64,000 nt of DNA from Artocarpus heterophyllus (Eukaryota; Streptophyta; Magnoliopsida; Rosales; Moraceae). The translations under genes and the position numbers were made by a program. The notes beneath the pieces were generated by a model. That model was not told the DNA's origin and made no database searches. It was given only the letters and a program-made list of their open reading frames with translations. Below are positions 44,413 through 55,397 of this stretch, piece after piece. The stretch covers positions 20,792,239 to 20,856,238 of the forward strand of contig CM046330.1 in the NCBI GenBank assembly GCA_025403435.1, read 5' to 3'. Numbering within the stretch: position 1 is the stretch's first letter; every line of letters begins with the position of its first letter.

Positions 44413-46420
44413 TGTTGGACATGTATGCCCTAAGGAGGAAAAATGTAATATGTTTTTGGAGACATTTTTATCAATAAAGAATTTATTTATTATTTATATA
44501 TCATATCTTGTCCTCTTTACATTCATATTTGTTGAATGTATGTTAAGCAAACAAAAGTCTAAGACTATCGTTCTAAACCTTTAAGAATTGGGCACATGAT
44601 GGACCGATTGTACGGAAGACACGATTTTTAATGTGATGGTCTAAATCATAAGATCCGCAATTGAGGGAATAAAGTTGGGTCCTTTAGTCATGCAAAGATT
44701 GTTATGTTGTCTATATCCTTAACTAGAGATGATTTGTCTTGACCATCGGAGGTGGACTTCTCGAATAAAAACATTGGCACATTGTCATAGGTGACGATGT
44801 GTTGGATCAGAATATAAAGTGAATTGATTTGGATTAAAAATTTTGCCTTAGAAAATTGATTTACTTTAGATAATCATATGTATTATATCTTAATCCTGAC
44901 ATAAATAGTGGGCCCGTTGTCTTGACTTATGCCTTTTGATGCACCAAAGGGTGACATCCACATTTTAATAATGGTGCGGATGCCGGTACGTTGGAGACAT
45001 GACTCTTAATAGTATAGACCTGTTATTCATAGATATAGAATCCATAGCTCCTCTTCAGGAGTAGTTGATATCCTCTTATATACGTTATCCTACAATTCAA
45101 AAACTAGAGTGCTTAACCATTTGGATATATAGGTATAACCAAATGGTATACCGTCTGTAGATGGTAAGTTTTCTAATTGTGAAATAATAGAACATAAGAT
45201 AAAAATAATCAGGAAGGTAAGACATAACTTGTCCTTAAGTTGATTATGGATAATCCTATAGAGATACAATATATTATGATATGTCATGGAGACTTAGCTA
45301 TATGGGCTTCGTAATTCTATATAGTTCGAGAGTGTAGCTCTAAGCTTTTAGTGGAGTAGCGTTAGAGTTAATAATTAAAAATGTATATCTGGGATATTGG
45401 GTTGCATAATTATCGGGAGCTTGAACTATATAAGTCAATCAGGTCCCTTTTGCTATCTCATAAAAATCCTATAACGATATAGTATGCTTTTCCAATAATT
45501 GGTGACTTGTGTCAAATTATCAGATTGGCTGAAAATTCGATAGTATCAGATAATTCATGTTTGTTTATCGGTTAAATTAATTTTATGAAAATTAATTCAA
45601 GATAAACTTGTTGAATTATCAGGATCAGATAATTTATGTCTATTTAACAATTGGATTAATTTTGAGTAAATCAATTCAAGATAAACTTGTTGAATTATCA
45701 AGAATATTTATTTTCCTAGAGATTATCTAGATATGACTATTTTAATAAGATAATTTCTCTATTGGGTTATTTGAATTAGAACTAGGACTCTATCCTAAGA
45801 ATCTTGGGTGGAAAATAAAAGATTCACAACGATTATTTATTATAAGTTTGGTAGGCTGATCTTTAAGTTCGACTTGCCGATGAAGCCTGAACTTCCAGTT
45901 CGATAGGCCGATCTTCCAGTTCGATTTGCAGATCGAACGATAAATACATCACGCGTTTTCATATAGATTTTATCAGATATTGTTCCTGATTTGATTCTAA
46001 TTCAAGTTTTTAAGGTCTTATCTAATAAGGACTGACTCTTAGGCCCAACCTCTATAAAAAGGGGAGTGAGACTCATTGTTATTTAGATCAGTTGAGAAAT
46101 CAAGAGTGAGAGCTGTTGTTCACAAATCATGAACTATAGCTTTGGGTTTTTCTTAATTGGTTGGAAGGAGAGTCACCAGGGAAAGGCTGAATGATGTGCG
46201 CCCACACGTACTCTGATTGTGGATAGAGAATAGCAAAGAAGATCAGTGGGTTGAGGCTCTCCCAGAATGTTATACTCTTCACGGATGGTGGGAGCTTTTC
46301 TACATTTACGAGATTAGTAAGATCTGGTTAATTTATGTACATAGTGTGTCAAACTTGTGTCTTGGAAAATACACTAGTATAAAAATTTTTAAAATTCCAG
46401 TGCGTACTGTTTTTCCAACA
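44413..46420 (+). repeat. Copia-2 5' LTR (2008 bp)
   Basis: TGTTGGACATGTATGCCC to TTTTTCCAACA. TATA TATAAAAA at 46053-46060, followed by GGGGAGTGAG. Confidence 0.95.
45847..45940. repeat. Dyad array (about 4 units), Copia-2 5' LTR U3
   Basis: Diverged units (GGTAGGCTGATC, TTCGACTTGCCGATG, TTCGATAGGCCGATC, TTCGATTTGCAGATCG) ending 113 bp upstream of TATA. Confidence 0.75.
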
Positions 46421-46421
46421 A

Positions 46422-46433
46422 TGGGTATCAGAG
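46422..46433 (+). promoter_or_regulatory. Copia-2 primer-binding site
   Basis: TGGGTATCAGAG, initiator-Met type with one extra G. Confidence 0.75.
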
Positions 46434-46914
46434 ACATAGTTTTGCATAAATTTACAAGTTTATGATCATGCTATAAGTATAATTATATGATCTTGATCTC
46501 TCCTATGCTTGAATTTAATTTTATAGAGAGTTAGCACTCTAGGTTTCTATATATTTTTATGTTGTCATGTATTATATGGTGAATGTTTTTAATTAATTAT
46601 GGTTAATTAGATTATTATTTAATTATTTATTAATTAGTTAATTTATGTTGGTTATAGTTCTTTAGAGGTTAGAATGTGTATTTAGGTTTTTCATGTAATT
46701 AGATGACAGACTATCATCTCTGTCTAGGAATTATTATTTAATTTTAAATTTCTAAGAATTTGTAATTAAACAATCATTCAAAGAAGATGGATCTAGAAGA
46801 TGGATGATAGCGTTTCCAGGTATTTCTTGAGTATTTAATTTTATGTTTTTAAATTGTTGAAAATAAAATTAAAAAACTACATAAAAGATGGATTTTATGG
46901 ATGTTGTGATTTTT

Positions 46915-47085
46915 GCTCGGTCGATATGCCGAACCTCTAGGCCTAGTAGGCCGATGGTTGCAGATCGACAGGCCAAACTTTAGGTTCGGTAGGCCTTCTG
47001 AGGAGCAAAAATCTGGTGACTCTGGTGATAGGTCGAACTTTCAAGTTCAGCAGGCCAACCTAAAAAGATCGACAGGCCGATGCAT
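46915..47085. repeat. Dyad array, Copia-2 leader
   Basis: Units such as GGTCGATATGCCGAAC, GATCGACAGGCCAAAC, GTTCGGTAGGCC and GATCGACAGGCCGATG. Confidence 0.8.
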
Positions 47086-47755
47086 GATTATGCAGTTGAA
47101 CATGTCGGTAGAGAGTTGTAATTTTTTCAAAAAAGATGTGTTTTTTGAAGCAGTTTTAATTTATTTTTTAGGACAATTCTGAGAAACATTAAATTTGGAT
47201 ATGACTGGAAATATGAAGTTTTTTTATCTATACGGGAATGAACACTTGAAGATGAAAGTTACATGAAGAAGGATACAATCTGAAGATTCAAGGTTGAAGA
47301 AGCAATAATATGTTTCAATTTTTCTCTTGTAATCTTTGTTTTCTTTTCTCTAGGATGAAACCATAATATTGTGGTTATTTATTATTATTTTGTTTGTAGT
47401 TTTGCATGATTGTTTTGCTTGTCTGCATTATAATATGATTTGCCATGTATATTGATAACATGTCATATAAAATAGAGAGTGTCGTGCATCAAAAAATTGT
47501 TCATGCATGTTTATAAAATAGAACCTTGATTTCAAAAGAATGAGTAGGAGAAGGTTTTCAAAGAGAGGACCTACGGCCTCCATTGCTAGTCCATAGGTAG
47601 CATATGGTGGTTTCGACCCCTAGGAAGGGACTTCATCATGTACCAGGTTGGATCTTTGAAAGAATAAGGTATTTTAGCATGATTTATTGTTGCACACCCC
47701 TAGGTGGTGATTATAACTCATGGATAAAATATTAAAATGATGGTTATACACTCAT

Positions 47756-47853
47756 GTTAATTTTATTATTAACCTCCCTATGAGCTTTGTTAATAAAATT
47801 GATGGTTAATTTTATTATTAACCTCCCTAGGAGCTTTGTTAATAAAATTGATG
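47756..47853 (+). repeat. 49-bp tandem duplication of a leader hairpin
   Basis: Copies 47756-47804 and 47805-47853 differ at one base (CCCTATGAG / CCCTAGGAG). Each holds a stem (TTTTATTATTAAC / GTTAATAAAA) around a CCTAGG-type tip, so a whole hairpin was duplicated. Confidence 0.9.
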
Positions 47854-48085
47854 GTCAAAGAAATGATTATTAATATAGGGTGGATCATACGGGTCCTGGA
47901 TGGCATATATTGATCAAGAGGGGATCCATGTTCCTTATTGAATTTGACAAGACTCTCCTATTGTGATATTTTCAAGGTTTTGACACATAAACACATTTGT
48001 ATATTTTGCATGATTGTGTTATCTTACTAAATTATTGTGATATGTTTGCTTATGTTTGGTATATGATTCTTTATTGTAGATTAAA

Positions 48086-48900
48086 AAATCTAAAAATGCT
48101 TTATTATAAATACTTGACAAAAACCAATTAGCCGGTGAGAACTATAATGATTGGAAACAGAACCTAAACATCATCCTGTCCTTTGAGAAACTAAAATTTA
48201 TACTGATGACACCTTGTCCTCTTGAGCCTATGGGAGATTCCACTAATGACCAAATCCAAGCATATGATCATTGGAAAGATGCTAATGTTCATGCCCATTG
48301 CTATGTTATGGCCAACATGAATAACATGCTGCAAGCTCAACATGAGGATTATGAGACTGTTAAGTAGATCTTGGATAATCTGGAAGATATGTTTGGAGGC
48401 TAGGCCTTAACAAAGCGGCAAGGGCCACTTTGGAAACTTCTTAACTACAAACAAAGACTGGGGACATCTGCAAAGGAACATATGATGTTGGTCATGAGTT
48501 ACCTCATTGAGACTTACATCAATAGAGATGACATAGATGCTGAAACTCAGATGACTATGGTTTTTGAGACTCTATCTAAGGAGTTTATCTCGTTTAAAGC
48601 TACATTTAATTTGAGCAATAGACGAGATATGACCTTAATAGAGTTGATGAAACAATTACAAGAGTTCAAACTGCTAATCAGAGAGTCTCCTGCGGGTGGT
48701 GAGGCCTACTTGGCAGCTACTTCTGGTTCCAATCCCAGCCCTAGGAATGGAAAGAAACAACGGGCCAAGAAGGAGAAGTCTTATATTCCTACAAACGGCA
48801 AGAACAAGAAGAAAAAGAAGAAGAACCCGAAGAACCTAAAGTGCTTCTTCTACGGGAAGGTAAGGTACATCAAGAAGAATTGCAAGGACTTCCTTTCCTG
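48086..48900 (+). pseudogene. Copia-2 gag (decayed)
   Basis: The codon at the family start position (48086) is AAA, so the ATG is lost. Stops at about 48104, 48365 and 48402 interrupt the capsid. From 48482 it is open: HMMLVMSYLIETYIN, FKATFNLSNRRDMTL, basic run KNKKKKKKNPK, and a zinc knuckle read as CFFYGKVRYIKKNC, in which the second Cys and the His are replaced by Tyr. A stop at 48899 separates it from protease. Non-functional capsid gene. Confidence 0.9.
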
Positions 48901-50255
48901 AGGGGGTAGGTGTGATCTTTTGCATTTAGAGATTTGTTTGGTTAAGGAATCTAGTGACATTTGCATCATAGATTTTGGAGCAGCTAATCATGTTTGTGTT
49001 TCTCTACAGGGATTCAAATAAACAAGAAGTCTACTGCATGAAGACTTCACTCTTTGGATGGGTGATGGATACTTGGTCTAAGCTGAAGCAGTGGGAGACG
49101 TCCATCTGTATTTTGATAATTATAGGAATTTAATTTTGCAAGATTATTTTTATGTTCCTAAATTTAAGAGGAATTTAATTTCTGTAGCTTGTTTATTTAA
49201 AGACTCCTATTTAGTTTCTTTTAATAATAAAGTAGTGATTCGTAAAAATAAATCTTTTATCTGTTCTGGATGGATGCAAAATAATCCATATTTTATCAAA
49301 CCTAAGATGGACTTACTGCTTAATGCTGAGATGAATTATAATAACTCTAAAAGACTTAAAACTTCTCACTTTAATAAGACTTATCTTTAACATTTACGAC
49401 TTGGTCATATTAACCTAAATAGGATTCAAAGGTTGGTAAGGGTTGGACCTTTAAGTCATTTAAAGATAGAATCTATACCACAATGTGAATCTTGTTTGGA
49501 GGGTAAAATGACCAAAAGACCATTCGGGTCTAAGGGCAATAGGGCGGAGGGGGTTCTAGAACTTGTAAATAGTGATGTTTGCAAACCGATGAACATCCGA
49601 GTACAAGAAAGGTATGAGTATTTCATCACTTTTATTGATGATTACTCAAGGTATGGGTATGTGTACCTGATGCACCAAAAAAGCAAAACTTATGACAAGT
49701 TTAGGGAGTTTTGGGCTAAAGTGGTAAAGCAATTGGGTAGATCCATAAAGGCACTTTGATCTGATGAAGGTGGTGAATACCTTTCTGATGAGTTCTTGTG
49801 ACACTAATTAGAGAATTGGATTTTATCCTATTTGACTATGCTGGGCACTCCACAGTAGAATGGCATAGCGGACAGAAGGAATAGGACTTTGTTGGACATG
49901 GTCAAGTCCATGATGAGTTACTCATCATTGCCTTTGTCTTTTTGGGGATAAGCACTACAAACCACATGTTATCTTTTGAACAATATGCCTTCAAAATCAG
50001 TTCCTAAAACTCCTCACGAGTTGTGGACGGCAAGAAGACATCCTTAAACCATATTTCCATGTGGGGATGTCCGACTCATGTTTTGTTTAGGGATGCGAAT
50101 AAGTTGGAAGCACGTTCAAAAGTTTGTGTGTTTGTAGGATATCCAAAAGGGACTAAAGAGGGTTATTTTTATAACCCAAAGGAAAATAAAGCCGTGGTTT
50201 CAACTAATATAACTTTCCTTAAGGAGAGTTACATGGACGACTTTAAGTCTTGAAG
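48901..50255 (+). pseudogene. Copia-2 protease and integrase (decayed)
   Basis: Protease motif read as IIDFGAANHV (DSG became DFG, near 48968). Pre-integrase region SLFKDSYLVSF-like to LGHINLNRIQRL (to about 49450), CESCLEGKM, first catalytic D in NSDVCKPMN, the shared TGA at 49757-49759 before SDEGGEYLSDEF, and the third catalytic residue changed: NGIADRRNR, where sisters have AERRNR, preceded by a stop. The C-terminal region VFVGYPKGTKEGYFYNP is open at 50023-50253. Confidence 0.88.
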
Positions 50256-51514
50256 CAAAGTGGTGCTTAAGGAGTTGAGGAGTGATTCGATCACTTTGGG
50301 GGTTCTGATAGAAACCACTCTAATTGGTGTAGGAAAACCAAACAAACCCGAGCAAAAACCTAGGGGGCTTTGGCATAGTGGGAGTATTGGGCGTCAATCC
50401 GAAAGGTATATGTTCAATGGTGAGGCCTTCTTGGCTGAACTGGATGAACATGACAGGTATTCTTACACTTACATAGAGCTATGGAGGATGTTGATTTAAA
50501 ACTCTGGATAGAGGCCATGAACATTGAGATGAAGTCTATGGAGACTAATCGGGTCTGAGAGCTTATAGATCTTCCCGAAGTAGTAAAACCCATAGGGTGT
50601 AAGTGGATCTACAAGAGGAAAAAAGGAGTGGATATAAGGGTCGAAACCTTTAAGGCTAGACTGATAGCTAAGGGTTATACGCAAAAGGAAAGAATCGATT
50701 ATGAGGAAACCTTTTTGCCTGTAGCCATGCTTAAGTCCATCCGGATTCTCTTGTCCATAGTTACCGCTCTCGATTACAAGATTTGGTAGATGAGTGTCAA
50801 GATAGCTTTTCTAAATGGCTATCTTGACGAGTCCATTTATATGGAACAACCATATAGGTTCAAGGTCAAGGGTCAAGATGGTAAGGTTTGTAAACTGCTA
50901 AAGTCAATATATGGACTTAAGCAGGCTTCTCGTTCTTAGAACATTAGATTTGATCAAGTGATCAAAACTTATGGGTTCCCACAAAATGTGGATGAACCAT
51001 GTGTGTACAAACACATTAAGGACGAGAAGGTGGTTTTTCTACTGCTCTATGTGGATGACATTCTGCTTATTGGCAATGACATTGGGGCATTATCATCGGT
51101 CAAATTATGGTTGATGAAGCAGTTTGACATGAAGGACTTGGGTGAGGCTAATTGTGTTCTCGGTATCCCTAGATCTTTTGGGATAGGAAGAACAGAATAA
51201 TAGCTTTGTCCCAAGCCAGCTACGTAGTTAAGATTCTCAGGAGGTTTGCAATGCAAGATTCCAAGAAAGGTGAACAGCTATCTAGGTCTGGAATTACTCT
51301 TTCTAAGAAAGACTCTCCAAAGTCTGAAAAAGAAAGAGAATACATGAAGAAGGTGCCTTATGCTTCGGCAGTGGGTAGTCTCATGTATGCCATGCTTTGC
51401 ACGCGATTGGATATTTGTTATGTGGTCGAGATTGTAAGTCGATTTCAGGCGGATCTAGGACCGAACCATTGGGTTGCAGTCAAGCATATTTTCAAGTACT
51501 TGAGAATGACTTAA
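50256..51514 (+). pseudogene. Copia-2 reverse transcriptase (decayed)
   Basis: Linker with [20 protein letters not shown], then RT: KGYTQKERIDYEETFLPVA-like segment near 50670, MSVKIAFLNGYLDESIYMEQ, GLKQAS, intact [11 protein letters not shown] near 51043-51080, MKDLGEANCVLGI, a frameshift near 51180, AVGSLMYAMLCTRLDI, and FKYLRMT followed by TAA at 51512-51514, the position of the TGA in Copia-3 and Copia-4. The catalytic box survives but the frame is broken several times. Confidence 0.88.
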
Positions 51515-52051
51515 GGGTATATGATTATATATTCAGGTGAGGACTTAACCCCTTTAGGATACACTGATTTGGATTTTTAATCCTGTCTAGATTCTAAGAG
51601 ATCGACTTCTAGTTTTGTGTTTACTCTGGGTAGTGGTGCCATCAGTTGAAGAAGTGTGAAGCAAGATTGCACTTCAGATTCAACGATGGAGGCCAAGTAT
51701 GTGGCAGCTAGTGATGCTTCGAAAGAAGTAGTGTGACTTCGTAAGTTCCTTGGGGATCTTGAGGTATTCTTGGTATAGATAAGACGGTATCATTGTACTA
51801 TGATAACAGTGCAGTGGTAGCTAATGCTAAGGAACCAAGATTTTATAAGAAGATAAGTATATTGATCAGAAGTATCATGTGATAAAGGACTTTGTAGAAG
51901 GCTAGCATGTCGTTGTGTGCAAAATTGCATCAAGGGACAATTTAGCTGATCCATTCGCGAAGATACTTACTAGGAGAGTCTTCAAAAGGCATGTGGAAGC
52001 TATAAGGATGCAAGATTTATCATATTTACTCACTTAGTGGAAGTGGGAGAT
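51515..52051 (+). pseudogene. Copia-2 RNase H (decayed) and polypurine tract
   Basis: GYMIIYSGEDLTPLGYTD, SGFVFTLGSGAIS, CTSDSTMEAKYVAASDASKE, YDNSAVVANAKEPRF and RRVFKRHVEA, with several stops and frameshifts. Ends at the PPT AGTGGGAGAT before the 3' LTR. Confidence 0.85.
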
Positions 52052-54079
52052 TGTTGGGCATGTATGCCCTAAGGAGTAAAAATGTAATATATTTTTGGAG
52101 ACATTTTTATCAATAAAGAATTTATTTATTATTTATATACCAAATACTTTCCTCTTTACATTCATATTTGTTGAATGTATATTAAACAAACAAAAGTCTA
52201 AGACTATAGGTCTAAACCTTTAAGAATTGGACATATGATGGACAGATTGTGTGGAAGACAAGATTCTTAAGATGACGGTCTAAATCATAAGATCCGTAAT
52301 CGAGGGAATAAAGTTGGGCGCTTATTCATGCAAAGATTGTTATGTTGCTTATATCCCTAATGTGAGATGGTTTGTCTTAACCATCGGAGGTGGACTCCGT
52401 GACTAGAAACATTGGCACATTATCAAAGATGACGATGTGTTGGATCGAGACATAAAATGAATTTATTTAGATTAATAATTTGTCTCGGCAAATCGATTCA
52501 CTTTAGAAAATCATATGTATTGTATCTTAATCCTGAGATGAATAGTAGGCCCGTTGTTTTGACTTATCTCTTTTGATGCACCAAAGGGTGACATCCATAT
52601 TTTAATAGTGGTATGCATGCCAGTACGTTGGAGGTATGACTCTTGTAGAGTAGACTGATATTCATTGATATGGAATCCATAGTTCCTCTTCAGGAGTAGT
52701 TGATATCCTCTTATATACGTTATCCTTTAATTGAAAAACTAGAGCGCTCAACTATTTGGATACATAGGTGTAACCAAATATTATATCTTCTTTAGATGGT
52801 AAGTTTTTCTATGGCGAGACAATAGCACATAAGATAAAAATAATCGAGAAGGTAAAATAGAACTTATCCTTAAGTCGATTATGGATAATCCTATGGAGAT
52901 ATGATACATTATGACATGTTATGGAGACTTAGCTATACAGGCTTCGTAGTTCTATATAGTTCGAGAGTACAGCTATAGGCTTTTAGTGGAGTAGCATTAG
53001 AGTTGATAATGCGTTAGAGTTGATAATTATGAAATGTATATTTAGGATATTGGGTTTCATAATTATCGGGAGCTTGAACTATATAGGTCCATCAGGTCCC
53101 TTTTGCTAACTCCTAAAAATCCTGTAACGATACGGCGTGCTTTTTCAATAATTGGTAACTTGCGTCAAATTATCAAATTCGTTGAAAATTCGACAGGATC
53201 AGATAATTCATGTCTGTTTATTAGTTGAATTAATTTTATGAAAATTAATTCAAGATAAACTTGTTGAATTATCAAGATCAGATAATTCATATTTGTTTAT
53301 CAATTGGATTAATTTTGAATAAATTAATTCAAGATAAACTTGTTAAATTAATTCTATCAAGAATATTTATTTTCCTAGAGATTATCTAGATTTGACTGTT
53401 TTAATTAGATAACTTCTCTATTGGGTTATTTGAATTAAAACTGAGGTCTATTCCAAGAATCTCGGGTGGAAAATAAAAGATTAGTAGGGATCATTTATCG
53501 TAAGTTTGGCAAGCCGATCTTCCAGTTTGGCAGGCCGATCTTCCAGTTCGGCCTGTCAGCTTTGTGATAAATAAATCACGTGTTTTTACGTGTATTTTAT
53601 TAGATATTATTCCTGATTTGATTCTGATTCGAGTTTTCGAGGCCTTATCTGATAAGGACTGACTCTTAGGCCAACCTCTATAAAAAGGGGAGTGAGACTT
53701 ATTGTTATTAGATCAATTGAGAAATCAAGAGTGAGACTCTGCTAGTGAGACTCTGTAACTCCCCGGAGAGCTGTTGTTCACAAATCACAAACTATAGCTT
53801 TGGGTTTTTCTCAATTGGTTAGAAGGAGAGTCACCGAGGAAAGGCTGAACGACGTGCGCCCACATGTACTCCGATCATGGATAGAGAATAGCAAAGAAGA
53901 CCAGTTGGTTAAGGTTTTTTTTGGAACGTTATACTCTTCACGGATTGCGGGAGCTTTTCTGCATTTACAAGGTTAGTAAGATCTGGTTAATTTATGCATA
54001 TAGTGTGTCAAACTTGTGTTTTGAAAAATACTCTGGTATAAAAATTTTTAAAATTCTGTTGCGTACTGTTTTTTTAACA
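52052..54079 (+). repeat. Copia-2 3' LTR (2028 bp)
   Basis: TGTTGGGCATGTATGCCC to TTTTTTTAACA. TATA 53679-53686. It includes an 18-bp local duplication near 53005 (GCGTTAGAGTTGATAAT). Confidence 0.95.
53514..53560. repeat. Dyad array (3 units), Copia-2 3' LTR U3
   Basis: TTTGGCAAGCCGATC, TTTGGCAGGCCGATC, TTCGGCCTGTCAGC; ends 119 bp upstream of TATA. Confidence 0.8.
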
Positions 54080-54084
54080 TGACG
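54080..54084. other. Copia-2 TSD, right copy (TGACG)
   Basis: Exact repeat of 44408-44412. Confidence 0.95.
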
Positions 54085-55392
54085 GACCTTGGCATTAGGG
54101 TCACGATTTTGTCACGACCCCTCCACCTTAGACCCTTGAGAAAGGGTCATGACCACCCATGGTGGTTGCGATGACAGTCGCAATCCTCGCGACCCACTAT
54201 GTTTATAATGGATTCACAATACTTTATTATGAGCTAAGGCTGCTTGCAATCCCCTCCTAACAGGAGCAACAATGGAGAAATTAGATATGCTTTAAGGTTT
54301 TTTTTTATTTGTGAATTTTTGATAAATCTGGTATGTATTCGCTAATTAAACTTACGATGAACTTGTTTATTTTTCATCTTTAGATCCATATCAAATGGAC
54401 AAAAAATTTCCTCATTGATGGGAAAAAAAGAGAGTCTGTTTTTGTAGTTTTTCCCTAACAACAACAACAACAAACAAACAAACAAACAACAATAGGTCTC
54501 ACTATTTTACAAAGAACATCTCACTACAATAAACTTCAAGATGGACATAGAGAATTTCGCCAAAAAGGAAAGGACCAGGGCTGACTTAAAAAATCTTAGG
54601 GCTTTAAGCAAAGACTTTAGAAGGACCTCTATAAATGAATTCTTTTTTGTGCAATATTCCAGCTTAAAATGGGAAAAAATTAAGAAAAAAGATCTCTTTG
54701 TCATTCAAAACAAGAAAACAATAAGACTACAACAAAATAAAAAATGATGATGTTACTAACTGAACGTTTGGAGGACTGATTTGGACCAATTGATTAAAAC
54801 TCAAACAATATAAAGCTCTCCCATATGACATTGTAAAGCAAACATGAACTATATGTAAAACTTTTATATGCTACCGTTTTTTGAACCAATTGGATTTTCA
54901 ATGCTCCCAAACACCCTAAAAAATACAATATTAGAACTCATTAAAAGCTGCTACACTAACAATAAGTGTTTCTATGTTTGCACAATTTTGAGGCAGCTTA
55001 AGAAGATAATAAAACACATACAAATTCAAACAAAAAAACATCTATCAAAAATTTATTTTTCTTGCCCAATAAGCAGAAGTATTAATTAGATCTTGTATTC
55101 ATGCTTCTTTAACAAAGCTTTCAATGGACAACATAGTTAATTCACTTGACTTTATTCCATCTCTCTTATTATAAAAAATTTTTCAAGAGATTTTTTTGTA
55201 TCTCTTGTGGACATATTTATTCTTAACTTAGGCATGTATGAAAACTAAATCAACACAACACAACACAACAAAAAAAAAAAAAAGAAATAAAATAGCTAAT
55301 ATAACATTTTAAAAAAAGCATTAACTAGCAAGTAGGCAATAAATGAATAAGAAAAATATAACCTGAAGGTTTTTTAGGAGAGAGTAGCGGTT
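54085..55392. other. Unassigned intergenic stretch
   Basis: AT-rich sequence with no LTR ends or recognisable domain. A CAA/CAAA microsatellite lies at about 54461-54492 and a CAACA run near 55250. A 68-codon open frame at 54541-54744 and a 73-codon frame at 54868-55089 match nothing I know and have no supporting context. This is the target sequence into which Copia-2 and S1 inserted. Confidence 0.6.
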
Positions 55393-55397
55393 GTAGT
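55393..55397. other. S1 TSD, left copy (GTAGT)
   Basis: GTAGT recurs exactly at 57335-57339. Confidence 0.9.

Larger units (their letters stand above)
46434..48085 (+). other. Copia-2 leader with dyad array and hairpins
   Basis: Non-coding 1.65 kb. Dyad array at 46915-47085. CCTAGG-centred hairpins near 47617 (CCCCTAGGAAGGG), 47697 (CACCCCTAGGTGGTG) and in both copies of a 49-bp tandem duplication at 47756-47853. Small open frames here are not conserved in sisters. Confidence 0.75.
44413..54079 (+). mobile_element. Copia-2: complete but decayed 2-kb-LTR Copia element
   Basis: 9667 bp on the plus strand: LTRs of 2008 and 2028 bp, perfect TSD, PBS, leader with hairpins and a dyad array, gag, protease, integrase, RT, RNase H, PPT. 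Same family as Copia-3, -4 and -5. It is more diverged than Copia-3, with many stops, a lost gag ATG, a changed protease motif and a changed integrase catalytic Glu. Confidence 0.95.

Noticed and set aside
54541..55089. Small plus-strand open frames in the unassigned stretch
   Set aside because: Short, low-complexity, no family recognised and no promoter or splice context.
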